A stretch of 10,619 bases of DNA from Bin87 sp034423115 (GTDB lineage: Bacteria; Chloroflexota; Dehalococcoidia; Lucifugimonadales; UBA3495), in NCBI GenBank assembly GCA_034423115.1, contig DAOUJD010000040.1:1-10619 (forward strand), given 5' to 3'. The notes below the pieces were generated by a model that saw nothing but the letters and a program-made list of their open reading frames with translations, made no database searches and was not told the origin of the DNA. The position numbers and the translations under genes are program-made. Numbering within the stretch: the stretch's first letter is position 1; each line of letters starts with the position of its first letter. Positions 1-6,390 of this stretch are shown piece after piece.

Positions 1-124
1 CCAAACAACTGTACAGGCTGCTGTGAGGAAACGGCGCGGCGACCCAGCTACGATTCGGTTTGTAGAACCCGGGGGCGAAACGGTCTGCCGCGCCTGATCG
101 CCTGATGGTTCTCACCAATATACA
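1..124. other. Left-edge non-coding sequence, nothing recognised
   Basis: I see no start codon with a ribosome site, no tRNA-like fold and no clear gene end here. The only structure is a widely spaced inverted pair, GGCGCGGC at 33-40 and GCCGCGCC at 87-94, which in GC-rich DNA could easily be chance. Confidence 0.4.
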
Positions 125-148
125 AGGGGCGAATGATCATTAGCCCCT
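125..148. repeat. Palindromic intergenic element downstream of clpC
   Basis: AGGGGC at the left and GCCCCT at the right enclose GAATGATCATTA, giving a 24-nt palindrome with 11 of 12 pairs matching (the mismatch is g131/a142). It lies 19 bases past the clpC stop. It shares the outer GGGGC/GCCCCTACGA signature with the palindrome at 9820-9848, so the two look like members of one dispersed repeat family. A hairpin here could also end clpC transcription, although only a weak T-containing stretch follows on the minus strand. Confidence 0.6.
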
Positions 149-167
149 ACGAGTGACTAGCTCACGG

Positions 168-2651
168 TCACGCCACCCCTACCAACTCCCTCTCCTCCGA
201 CGGTTCCCGCTCCCTGGCCGTCAGCCTCAACCCATCGCCGGCCTCGTTCACATCGGCAACGACGTGGTCGCCCTCGTTGAACTCACCGGAGAGCACGCCG
301 CGCGAAAGCTGGTTTTCCAGGTGCCGCTGGATGGCGCGGCGCAAGGGGCGCGCGCCGTAGCTGACGTCGAATCCCTCCTTCACCAGCCAGTCGCAGCCGG
401 CCTCGGTGAGTTCGCAGGTTATGCTGCGCTCGGCCAACCGTTCCTGCACCTGCCAGACCAGCAGGCCGACGATCTGGCCGATCTGCGCCCGACTCAGCGG
501 GTGGAACACGATGGTCTCGTCGATGCGGTTGAGTAACTCGGGACGAAACGCCCGGCGCAGCGCCTCGTGGACGGTGCGGGCGAGTTCGGGTGATACGGAT
601 CCGGCATCGCCCTCGCGGTCGGATTCGGGGTTGAATCCGAAGGGACGCTGGGACAGATTCCCGGTGCCGAGGTTGCTGGTCATGATGATGACGGTGTTCC
701 GGAAGTCCACCGTGCGCCCCTGGCCGTCGGTGAGCCGGCCGTCTTCCAGTATCTGGAGCAGGAGGTTGAACACATCCGGGTGGGCCTTTTCAATTTCGTC
801 GAACAGGATCACGCGGTGGGGGCGGCGACGGACGGCCTCGGTCAACTGGCCGGCGTCGTCGTAGCCGACGTAGCCCGGGGGCGCGCCGATGAGCCGCGAT
901 ACCGTGTGCCGCTCGCCGTACTCCGACATGTCCAGGCGGACCATGCTGTCCTCATCGGCGAACAGGAACTCGGCGAGAGCGCGGCTCAGCTCGGTTTTGC
1001 CGACGCCGGTGGGCCCAAGGAATATGAAGCTGCCGTAGGGGCGCTTGGGATCGTTGAGGCCGGAACGAGCGCGGCGGATGGTGTCGGCGACCGCGTTGAT
1101 GGCGTCGTCCTGTCCGATGACCCGCTTGTGGAGATGCTCCTCCATGTGCAGCAGGCGCTCGGCCTCGCCCTCCATGAGTTGGCCCACCGGGATGCCGGTC
1201 CAGTTGGAAACAAGCTCGGCGATGTCCTTTTCGTTGACCACCAGGTCGGGGCCGGAGGTGTGCTCGATGCGCTGGTGTTCGGAGTTCAGTTCATCCTCCA
1301 GGCGCAGCCGCTCGGTGCGGTGCTGGGCCGCCCGCTCGTAGTCGGACATCTGGTTGGCGCGTTCCTCCAAGTCGGTGAGTTCGCGCCGGCGGTTTTCCAT
1401 CTCCTGCACCCGGGGCGGCAGCGAGCCGGCGTCGATGCGGACCTTGCTTGCCGCCTCGTCGATGAAGTCGATGGCCTTGTCGGGCAGGCGGCGGTCGGTG
1501 ATGTAACGGTCGCTGAGGCGGACGGCGGCCTCTAGCGCGGCGTCGGTGATGGACACCTTGTGGTGGGCCTCATAGCGGGGTTTCAACGCCCTAAGGATGT
1601 GCACGGATTCGTCGGCGGTGGGTTCCTCTACGAACACGGGCTGGAACCGCCGGGCCAACGCCGGGTCCTTTTCGATGTGCTTGCGAAATTCGTCCAGGGT
1701 GGTGGAGCCGACGGCCTGTAGTTCTCCCCGTGCCAACGGCGGCTTGAGCATGTTGCTGGCGTCCAGACCGCCTTCGTTGGCGCCGGCGCCGACCAGGGTG
1801 TGCATCTCGTCGAGGAATACGATGACCTCGCCATTGGACGACGTGACTTCGTCGATTACGGACTTGAGGCGTTCCTCGAACTCGCCGCGGAACTTGGCGC
1901 CGGCCACGAGGCGGCCCATATCTAGGGCCATCACCCGCTTGTTGCGCAGCGAGTCGGGCACGTCGTCGCAGATGATCTTGCTGGCCAGGCCCTCGGCGAT
2001 GGCGGTTTTGCCCACGCCGGCCTCGCCGATGAGCACCGGGTTGTTCTTGGTGCGGCGGGTGAGGGTCTGCATGACCTGGCGGATTTCCTTCTCGCGGCCC
2101 ACCACCGGGTCGAGCTTGCCAATGCGGGCGAGTTCGGTGAGATCAACGCTGTATTTTTCCAGCGAGCGGTAACGCTGCTCGGCGTTGGGGTCGTCCACGC
2201 GGTGCGCGCCTCGGAGCTTCTGCATGGCCTGATAGACCATCTCCTGGTTGATGCCAAGGTCCTGGAACAGCCGGGCGGAATCACCGGAATTTTCGCGGGC
2301 CGCCGCGACCAGCAGGTGCTCGACGCTGATGAACTGGTCGTGCAGCCGCTGGGCCTCCTCGTCGGAGACCTGGAGCATGCGCTGCAACCTGGGGGTTACG
2401 AAAATCTGCTGGGAGCCGGCGGTGAGTTTCGGCATTCCCTCCAGCGACTGGTGGAGGCGGCTTTTGACCTGTTCCGGGTCCACGCCCAGTTCCTTGAGGA
2501 TGCGTTCGGGCAGGCCGTCATCCAAGGCGACCAGAGCGAGCAGGACGTGCTCCACGTCCCATTGGGTGTGCTGGTAGTTGCGCAGCAGTTCCTGGGAACG
2601 CTGCAACGCCTCCTGCGCCTGGCGGGTGAATTTTTCTGCGCTCAAAACCAT
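168..2651 (-). CDS. clpC: ClpC-type AAA+ unfoldase, ATPase subunit of the Clp protease
   Basis: HSP100 hexameric ATPase that unfolds protein substrates in the cytosol and probably feeds them to ClpP. The 827-residue product has an N-terminal double Clp_N domain (about 1-147), a first AAA+ domain (Walker A GEAGVGKT at 209-216, Walker B ending FLDE near 282), a short middle domain (about 412-467), and a second AAA+ domain (GPTGVGKT at 546-553, RVILFDE at 613-619, pore GYVGY at 593-597). The short middle domain and an FGF tripeptide at about 671-673, where ClpC proteins carry VGF or LGF for ClpP docking, favour ClpC over the disaggregase ClpB. A GTG nine bases upstream is in frame, but it forms part of the GAGGTG ribosome site (2658-2663), so I chose the ATG. 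It starts 15 bases after hspR and is the last gene of the dnaJ-hspR-clpC operon. No ClpP gene lies in the window. Confidence 0.93.
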   Translation of the reverse strand: MVLSAEKFTRQAQEALQRSQELLRNYQHTQWDVEHVLLALVALDDGLPERILKELGVDPEQVKSRLHQSLEGMPKLTAGSQQIFVTPRLQRMLQVSDEEAQRLHDQFISVEHLLVAAARENSGDSARLFQDLGINQEMVYQAMQKLRGAHRVDDPNAEQRYRSLEKYSVDLTELARIGKLDPVVGREKEIRQVMQTLTRRTKNNPVLIGEAGVGKTAIAEGLASKIICDDVPDSLRNKRVMALDMGRLVAGAKFRGEFEERLKSVIDEVTSSNGEVIVFLDEMHTLVGAGANEGGLDASNMLKPPLARGELQAVGSTTLDEFRKHIEKDPALARRFQPVFVEEPTADESVHILRALKPRYEAHHKVSITDAALEAAVRLSDRYITDRRLPDKAIDFIDEAASKVRIDAGSLPPRVQEMENRRRELTDLEERANQMSDYERAAQHRTERLRLEDELNSEHQRIEHTSGPDLVVNEKDIAELVSNWTGIPVGQLMEGEAERLLHMEEHLHKRVIGQDDAINAVADTIRRARSGLNDPKRPYGSFIFLGPTGVGKTELSRALAEFLFADEDSMVRLDMSEYGERHTVSRLIGAPPGYVGYDDAGQLTEAVRRRPHRVILFDEIEKAHPDVFNLLLQILEDGRLTDGQGRTVDFRNTVIIMTSNLGTGNLSQRPFGFNPESDREGDAGSVSPELARTVHEALRRAFRPELLNRIDETIVFHPLSRAQIGQIVGLLVWQVQERLAERSITCELTEAGCDWLVKEGFDVSYGARPLRRAIQRHLENQLSRGVLSGEFNEGDHVVADVNEAGDGLRLTAREREPSEERELVGVA

Positions 2652-2657
2652 ATCGGT

Positions 2658-2663
2658 CACCTC
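2658..2663 (-). promoter_or_regulatory. Ribosome binding site deciding the clpC start
   Basis: GAGGTG on the minus strand lies six bases before the ATG at 2651. The GTG inside it would otherwise be read as an earlier in-frame start. Confidence 0.7.
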
Positions 2664-2666
2664 GTT

Positions 2667-3020
2667 TTAGTTATTGCGGGATGGGCTGACGGCCCGGTTA
2701 TTGGAAGTGGCCCTCAGTCGCGTTACCTCTTGAGTCAAAGCATCAACCTGCGCCTGCAAGTCGCGGATCTGGTCGGCCAACCGCAGGGCCAGTTCGGCCC
2801 CGGCCAGGTTGACTCCCATGTCGTCGGTGAAAGTCTTGATGCGTCGCAGGCGTTCCACGTCGGCCATGGAGTAGAGCCGTTGCCGGCCCTGGGACCGGGA
2901 CGGCATCACCAGCCCGACCCTCTCGTAGTATCGAAGGGTCTGGGCGTGCAGGCCCACCATACGGGCCGCCACGCTGATTACGAAACAGGGTTCGGTTGCA
3001 AAATCGTTATTCAGTGTCAT
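2667..3020 (-). CDS. hspR: HspR, MerR-family heat-shock repressor
   Basis: DNA-binding repressor of chaperone genes. Known HspR proteins bind inverted HAIR sites and use DnaK as co-repressor. The 117-residue product starts with a MerR-type winged helix-turn-helix: residues 14-42 carry the HspR-like string VISVAARMVGLHAQTLRYY, then ERVGLVMPSRS. The recognition wing includes GRQRLYS (45-51), and a C-terminal coiled coil spans about 82-104 (leucines, valines and isoleucines at heptad spacing). There is no Cys-rich metal or redox effector domain; the single Cys is at position 12. The ATG follows a very strong GGAGGAGGAG site that overlaps the end of dnaJ, with only six bases between the genes, so translation is probably coupled. 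The position between dnaJ and clpC matches the arrangement in actinobacteria, Deinococcus and Chloroflexota, where HspR represses its own operon. Confidence 0.93.
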   Translation of the reverse strand: MTLNNDFATEPCFVISVAARMVGLHAQTLRYYERVGLVMPSRSQGRQRLYSMADVERLRRIKTFTDDMGVNLAGAELALRLADQIRDLQAQVDALTQEVTRLRATSNNRAVSPSRNN

Positions 3021-3026
3021 GGTCAG

Positions 3027-3935
3027 TTACTCCTCCTCCACCACTTCATGCTCGGGTTCCGCCGCGCGCATCTGCTCGAAGAGGCCGCGCTGCTCGTCGG
3101 TGAGGTTGGACGGCAGCGTCACGTTGACGGTGGCGTAGAGGTTGCCCCGGCGTTCGGGATCGTTGAGGCGGGCCATTCCCTGACCCGCCAGCCGGAACCG
3201 CCGGCCGTTCTGGGTTTCCGGGGGCAGGGTCAGTTCGATCTGGCCGCGAAGCGTTCGCACCTGGGCAGTTCCGCCCAGGACGGCGTCCAACAGCGGCACG
3301 TCGACGGAGGTGTGCAGGTCGGCCCCCTTGCGCTCGAAGCGGCGGTGGGGCAACACGGATACCACCAGGTTGAACTCGCCGCTGGAATCACCGCCGGCGG
3401 CGATGTGCACGCGGCCTCCGTCGGCGATGCCGGCCGGGATTTTGACCTCCAGCCGGCGGCCGGCGGGGAGGTTGACGATGCGGGTGGCTCCGGCGTCGGC
3501 TTCTTCCAGCGTGATGTCCACGGGAATCTCCGCCGGCGGGGGGCGCATGCGTTCGCCGACACCCCCCAAGTCCCCCAAACCTCCCAAGCCGCCGAATAGA
3601 TCGGAAAAGGCAGAGCGGCCGGTATTGAACGAGAAACCGCCCCGTCCGCCGCCGGATTCACGGCCGCGGAAGAACCGCGAAAAATCGTGGCCGCCCTGTT
3701 GCTCAAAGTGCTCGGAGTGGTGCCACTGGTCGCCGTAGCGGTCGTACCTGGCGCGCTTGTCGGAGTCGGACAGGACCTCGTAAGCGGCGTTGATGGACTT
3801 GAACCTTTCGGCGGATGCTTCGTCCCCCGGGTTCACGTCGGGATGGTGCTGCCGGGCCAGCCGTCGATACGCCTGGCGAATTTCTCTTTCATCGGCGGTA
3901 CGCGACACGCCCAATATGTCATAGTAGTCAGCCAT
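3027..3935 (-). CDS. DnaJ/CbpA-type J-domain co-chaperone without zinc finger
   Basis: Co-chaperone that stimulates the ATPase of DnaK and delivers non-native proteins to it. The 302-residue product has a J domain (about 3-68) with the essential HPD motif at 31-33, a Gly/Phe-rich linker with long glycine runs (about 80-130), and a DnaJ C-terminal substrate-binding and dimerisation region (about 135-285). It contains no cysteine, so the four CxxCxGxG zinc-finger repeats of true DnaJ are absent; this is the type II (CbpA-like) form. The ATG has a GGAG ribosome site seven bases upstream. The acidic C terminus (EPEHEVVEEE) is encoded over the hspR ribosome site. It is the first gene of the operon with hspR and clpC, read from the leftward promoter at 3972-4000. 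No dnaK or grpE is present in the window. Confidence 0.92.
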   Translation of the reverse strand: MADYYDILGVSRTADEREIRQAYRRLARQHHPDVNPGDEASAERFKSINAAYEVLSDSDKRARYDRYGDQWHHSEHFEQQGGHDFSRFFRGRESGGGRGGFSFNTGRSAFSDLFGGLGGLGDLGGVGERMRPPPAEIPVDITLEEADAGATRIVNLPAGRRLEVKIPAGIADGGRVHIAAGGDSSGEFNLVVSVLPHRRFERKGADLHTSVDVPLLDAVLGGTAQVRTLRGQIELTLPPETQNGRRFRLAGQGMARLNDPERRGNLYATVNVTLPSNLTDEQRGLFEQMRAAEPEHEVVEEE

Positions 3936-3971
3936 GTCGGTCTCCGCTCATATGGAAATGGTCTTGGCAAC

Positions 3972-4000
3972 ATCATACATCGCGATGGGGCGTTGGTCAA
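3972..4000 (-). promoter_or_regulatory. Sigma70-like promoter of the dnaJ-hspR-clpC operon
   Basis: On the minus strand, TTGACC (-35, at 3995-4000) and TATGAT (-10, at 3972-3977) are separated by exactly 17 bases. The expected transcript start lies roughly 30 bases before the dnaJ ATG. The -35 box lies immediately beside the left arm (4001-4009) of the dyad described separately. Confidence 0.72.
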
Positions 4001-4049
4001 TAACCTGATCTGTCAACAACCAGAAACTTGACAAGATATCATCAGGTTA
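4001..4049. promoter_or_regulatory. Interrupted dyad between divergent heat-shock promoters, candidate HspR operator
   Basis: TAACCTGAT (4001-4009) and ATCAGGTTA (4041-4049) form a perfect 9-bp inverted repeat. Inside it TGTCAA (4011-4016) and TTGACA (4028-4033) form a second perfect inverted pair, with unequal spacers of 1 and 7 bases between outer and inner arms. The right inner arm is also the -35 box of hsp20. The half-site CTTGAC (4027-4032) resembles the CTTGAG half of the HspR HAIR consensus, but the other half (ATCAGG) matches CTCAAG only 4 of 6 and the spacing is one base short. HspR binding is therefore an inference from position plus partial similarity. Confidence 0.5.
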
Positions 4050-4056
4050 GTAAAGT
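4028..4056 (+). promoter_or_regulatory. Sigma70-like promoter of hsp20
   Basis: A perfect TTGACA (4028-4033) is followed after 17 bases by TAAAGT (4051-4056), matching 4 of 6 of the -10 consensus. It points at the hsp20 gene, leaving a leader of about 60 bases. The -35 box is an arm of the shared dyad, so a bound repressor would block polymerase. Confidence 0.62.
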
Positions 4057-4125
4057 GAGTGATGTCAGTCGAACACATCGACAGACGGTAATTCCGGCCA
4101 ACGAGCCGACTTGATGGAGGAAAAT

Positions 4126-4602
4126 ATGACCAGCTTGCAGCGATTCGATCCATTCCGCGAAATGCGCCACTTTACCCGTATGATGAACCACCCGTTCTGG
4201 GCATCCCGCTGGGGCGATCCCCTGGACGGCGACGTCGAGCACCCTGCGGAGTCCTGGTCCATCCCGATGGACGTGCGACGGGACGACAAGGCTATGACCG
4301 TGGTCGCCTCATTGCCGGGGTTTGGGTCCGACGACGTGGAGGTGGCGATCAGCCCGGACCGCGTTTTGTCGGTGAAGGCGGCGCGCCACACCGAGGTTGA
4401 ACGGGAGGGTGAGGAATACCTGATGCGCGAGAGGCGCTTCGGCAGTTTCTCCCGCGCCATTCGGTTGCCCAGCGACCTGAACCTTGAAGACGCCGCCGTT
4501 GCCCTCGAGCACGGGGTACTCACGGTGACGGTCCCGGTGGCGGAGGCCGCGCAGACGCGGAGGCTCACCATCGCCGGCGCCGGGGCGTCGAACACCGCGT
4601 AA
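4126..4602 (+). CDS. Small heat-shock protein, Hsp20/alpha-crystallin family
   Basis: ATP-independent holdase that binds unfolding proteins in the cytosol and keeps them refoldable. The 158-residue product has an aromatic-rich N-terminal arm (FDPFREMRHF, then NHPFWASRWG), an alpha-crystallin domain (about 45-145) beginning at WSIPMDVRRDDKAM, and containing LPGF and the conserved R-x-FGSFSRAIRLP strand. The family signature A-x-x-x-GVL appears as ALEHGVLTV, followed by a short polar C terminus. An in-frame TTG lies 15 bases upstream, but GGAGG at 4116-4120 sits five bases before the ATG at 4126, which decides the start. Divergent to dnaJ-hspR-clpC and probably co-regulated through the shared dyad; followed by a strong terminator, so it is monocistronic. 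The canonical C-terminal IXI tripeptide is seen only loosely as LTI. Confidence 0.93.
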   Translation: MTSLQRFDPFREMRHFTRMMNHPFWASRWGDPLDGDVEHPAESWSIPMDVRRDDKAMTVVASLPGFGSDDVEVAISPDRVLSVKAARHTEVEREGEEYLMRERRFGSFSRAIRLPSDLNLEDAAVALEHGVLTVTVPVAEAAQTRRLTIAGAGASNTA

Positions 4603-4632
4603 GACCTACGCGGCAGGGGCACCCATCCACGG

Positions 4633-4663
4633 GGCAGGTTTCGACCTGCCTCGATTTCTTTTT
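4633..4663 (+). terminator. Rho-independent terminator of hsp20
   Basis: GGCAGGT (4633-4639), loop TTCG and ACCTGCC (4644-4650) form a perfect 7-bp stem closed by a stable tetraloop. It is followed by TCGATTTCTTTTT, a T-rich run. It begins about 30 bases after the hsp20 stop. Confidence 0.85.
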
Positions 4664-4685
4664 GCGCACCCGCAGGACGGTGCGC
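4664..4685. repeat. Second inverted repeat after the hsp20 terminator
   Basis: GCGCACC (4664-4670) and GGTGCGC (4679-4685) are perfect inverse complements around an 8-base loop. No T run follows on the plus strand; in the minus direction it is followed by AAAAAGAAATCG. It lies 23 bases upstream of the regulator's -35 box. Role unknown; it may be a backup transcription barrier between the two units. Confidence 0.45.
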
Positions 4686-4708
4686 CATTTCTGACATCGC
4701 CTTGGCTA

Positions 4709-4736
4709 TTGACTTCATGGGCCAACATGCTACTAT
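4709..4736 (+). promoter_or_regulatory. Extended -10 promoter of the metal-uptake operon
   Basis: TTGACT (4709-4714), a 16-base spacer and TACTAT (4731-4736) preceded by TGC (4728-4730) make an extended -10 promoter. The predicted start, near 4743, falls inside the palindrome that follows, a layout expected for repression by a metal-loaded Fur-family protein. Confidence 0.7.
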
Positions 4737-4737
4737 T

Positions 4738-4763
4738 CGTTGTCGCAATCGATTGCAACAACG
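4738..4763. promoter_or_regulatory. Palindromic operator, candidate Zur/Fur box
   Basis: A 26-bp palindrome centred between 4750 and 4751 has 12 of 13 pairs matching (the only mismatch is c4744/a4757). Its core is GCAATCGATTGC, with outer arms CGTTGT and ACAACG. It directly follows the -10 box and ends in the ribosome site of the regulator gene, so occupancy would block both start and elongation. It does not match the Escherichia coli Zur consensus letter for letter, but palindrome size and placement fit the Fur family. Autoregulation is inferred. Confidence 0.7.
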
Positions 4764-4774
4764 GAGGTTCGCAT

Positions 4775-5203
4775 ATGTCCGGACACGGATCAGCGGTTTC
4801 GCGCCTTCGCGCCCAGGGCTACCGGATGACGCCCCAGCGCCTTTCCGTCCTCGACATCGTCGCCCGGCGCACCGGGCACGTCGGAGCGGATGAAGTCTGG
4901 AGCCTTGCCCGCGAGGAACACCCCTACGTGGATCTGGCGACAATTTATCGCACGCTCCAGTGGCTGAAGGGCCTGGGCGTGGTCACCGAGGTCATCATCG
5001 GCAACAAGCTGCACTTCGAAATGGCCGATCATCAGAGCCGACACAACCACATGGTCTGCTCCGTGTGCGACGGCGTGCAGACTCTCACCTCCGACTACCT
5101 GGCCGAATTCAGCCAGCGCCTCGAGCAGGAATTCGGTTTCTCACCCAACCTGGACAACATCACCATAGGAGGCGTATGCAACCAATGCCGAGCCGTAACG
5201 TAA
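4775..5203 (+). CDS. Fur-family metalloregulator, probably zinc-responsive (Zur)
   Basis: Metal-dependent transcription repressor; in its metal-bound form it should shut off the downstream uptake genes. The 142-residue product has the Fur winged-helix domain (about 8-82), with GYRMTPQRLSVLDIV and the recognition helix region LATIYRTLQWL. The dimerisation domain has a structural zinc site formed by two CxxC pairs (Cys95/98 and Cys135/138). Likely sensing ligands are His35, Asp85 or His86, His90 and His92, in the spacing seen in Fur and PerR. I see no sensing-site Cys such as occurs in several characterised Zur proteins, so zinc specificity rests mainly on the adjacent znu-like genes; a manganese or iron sensor is possible. 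A reading with an earlier GTG-type start would run through the operator; the ATG with GGAGG seven bases upstream (4763-4767) is the likely start. First gene of the operon. Confidence 0.9.
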   Translation: MSGHGSAVSRLRAQGYRMTPQRLSVLDIVARRTGHVGADEVWSLAREEHPYVDLATIYRTLQWLKGLGVVTEVIIGNKLHFEMADHQSRHNHMVCSVCDGVQTLTSDYLAEFSQRLEQEFGFSPNLDNITIGGVCNQCRAVT

Positions 5204-5244
5204 TTTGCCACCGCCCAATTGCGCCCCATCAGAGGTCAATCACC

Positions 5245-6285
5245 ATGTTTGCCAAGCTATCCGGCATCCTGCTGTTGCTCGCCGCCACAGTTTTGGTTGC
5301 CTGTTCGCCGGCGGCGGCCCCGCCGCCGGTCCCGACCGAACCGCCGGCATCATCACCCTCAACCTCGACAGCGACGCTCAACGTTGTCAGCACGGTGTCT
5401 CCCATCACCAGCGTGGTGGAAAACATCGGCGGCACCCGCATCAACCTGATGGGCGTGGTGCCGGAGGGCGTCAACTCACACACTTTCGAACCTGCTCCCT
5501 CCGTGGCCGCCACCCTGTCCGGCGCGGACCTGATCTTCCTCAATGGCCTGTTCCTGGAGGAACCTACCCTGGAGATGGCCAAGGCCAACCTCAAGCCCGG
5601 GGCCTCCATCGTGAGTTTGGGGGAACAGACCATCAGCACCGACCAATGGCAGTTCGACTTCTCCTTTCCGGAAGAGATTGGACATCCCAACCCGCACCTC
5701 TGGCCCGACCCCATCCTGACGCTGCGTTACGCCGAGATCGTACGGGACAACCTGTCGGCCCGGGATCCGGACAACTCCGATTACTACTCGGCCAACTATG
5801 ATGCGTTTGCGGCACGCATCGCGTCCCTGGACGCCGCCATCAAGACCGCGATACCGACCATACCGCCGGAAAATCGCAAACTGCTCACCTACCATGACTC
5901 CTGGGCCTACTTCGCCGACCGTTACGGCATAACCGTAGTGGGCGCGGCCCAGCCGGAGGACTTCTCAGAGCCCTCGGCCAAGGAGGTGGCAGACCTGATC
6001 ACCCAGATTCAGACCGAGGGCATCCCGGCTGTGTTCGGCTCGGAGGTGTTTCCCAACGACATTATGGAGACCATCGCCGCAGAATCCGGGGCCACCTACA
6101 TCGACGAACTGAGCGACGATGACCTGCCCGGCGGACCGGGGGATCCGGATCACAGCTACCTGGGACTCGAGGTGGCGAACTTGAGGATAATCATACCCGC
6201 GTTGGGCGGCGATGCCTCCGCTTTGGACGAAGTTGACATCTCGCCCGTCTTTGAAGGCGACTCCAACGCGGTCTATCCTCAGTAA
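5245..6285 (+). CDS. znuA: Metal-binding lipoprotein of a ZnuA/TroA-type ABC importer
   Basis: Extracytoplasmic solute-binding protein (cluster A-I) that captures zinc, or possibly manganese, and passes it to the membrane permease. The 346-residue product begins with a lipoprotein signal: hydrophobic stretch 7-19 and lipobox LVAC with lipidated Cys20, then a Pro/Ser/Thr linker to about 43. Expected metal ligands are His79 (NSHTFEP), His151 (NPHLWPDP), His217 (YHDSWAYF) and an Asp near 292-302. A His as third ligand is typical of zinc binders, whereas manganese binders usually have Glu there. The His-rich loop of many ZnuA proteins is absent, replaced by an acidic stretch around 133-147. The frame is open further upstream over the regulator gene; the ATG preceded by AGAGG (5231-5235) and the intact signal peptide fix the start. 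It follows the regulator by 41 bases, within one operon. Confidence 0.9.
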   Translation: MFAKLSGILLLLAATVLVACSPAAAPPPVPTEPPASSPSTSTATLNVVSTVSPITSVVENIGGTRINLMGVVPEGVNSHTFEPAPSVAATLSGADLIFLNGLFLEEPTLEMAKANLKPGASIVSLGEQTISTDQWQFDFSFPEEIGHPNPHLWPDPILTLRYAEIVRDNLSARDPDNSDYYSANYDAFAARIASLDAAIKTAIPTIPPENRKLLTYHDSWAYFADRYGITVVGAAQPEDFSEPSAKEVADLITQIQTEGIPAVFGSEVFPNDIMETIAAESGATYIDELSDDDLPGGPGDPDHSYLGLEVANLRIIIPALGGDASALDEVDISPVFEGDSNAVYPQ

Positions 6286-6300
6286 ACCCGGCGTCACTCT

Positions 6301-6341
6301 CGCCGGCGAGTCACTCACAGTAACGCCGGCGAGTCATTCAC
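6301..6341. repeat. Direct repeat in the znuA-znuC gap
   Basis: An 18-base unit, CGCCGGCGAGTCA followed by CTCAC or TTCAC, occurs at 6301-6318 and again at 6324-6341 with one difference, a 23-base period. A degenerate CCGGCGTCACTCT lies just before it at 6289. Each copy contains the self-complementary CGCCGGCG, so the transcript could pair the two copies. It is the only sizeable gap in an otherwise compact operon. Confidence 0.6.
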
Positions 6342-6390
6342 CAATCAACAATCAACGCCGTTATCCCAATCATCTCAACACGGACACGCC

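Noticed and set aside
780..1535. 251-codon plus-strand open frame opposite clpC
   Set aside because: Antisense shadow of conserved AAA+ sequence with no ribosome site or recognisable domain.
2202..3599. 465-codon plus-strand open frame across clpC, hspR and dnaJ
   Set aside because: It runs antisense through three unmistakable genes, has no family resemblance, and such frames are common opposite GC-rich coding DNA.
4001..4049. CIRCE element for HrcA
   Set aside because: The dyad does not contain the TTAGCACTC/GAGTGCTAA arms, and the local regulator is HspR, not HrcA.
4065..4943. 292-codon minus-strand open frame over hsp20 and the regulator
   Set aside because: It overlaps two clear plus-strand genes and the terminator, and its Arg/Ser-rich product looks like a frame shadow.
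4960..5244. Upstream extension of the znuA frame inside the regulator gene
   Set aside because: The lipoprotein signal peptide starting at 5245 and its ribosome site fix the real start.
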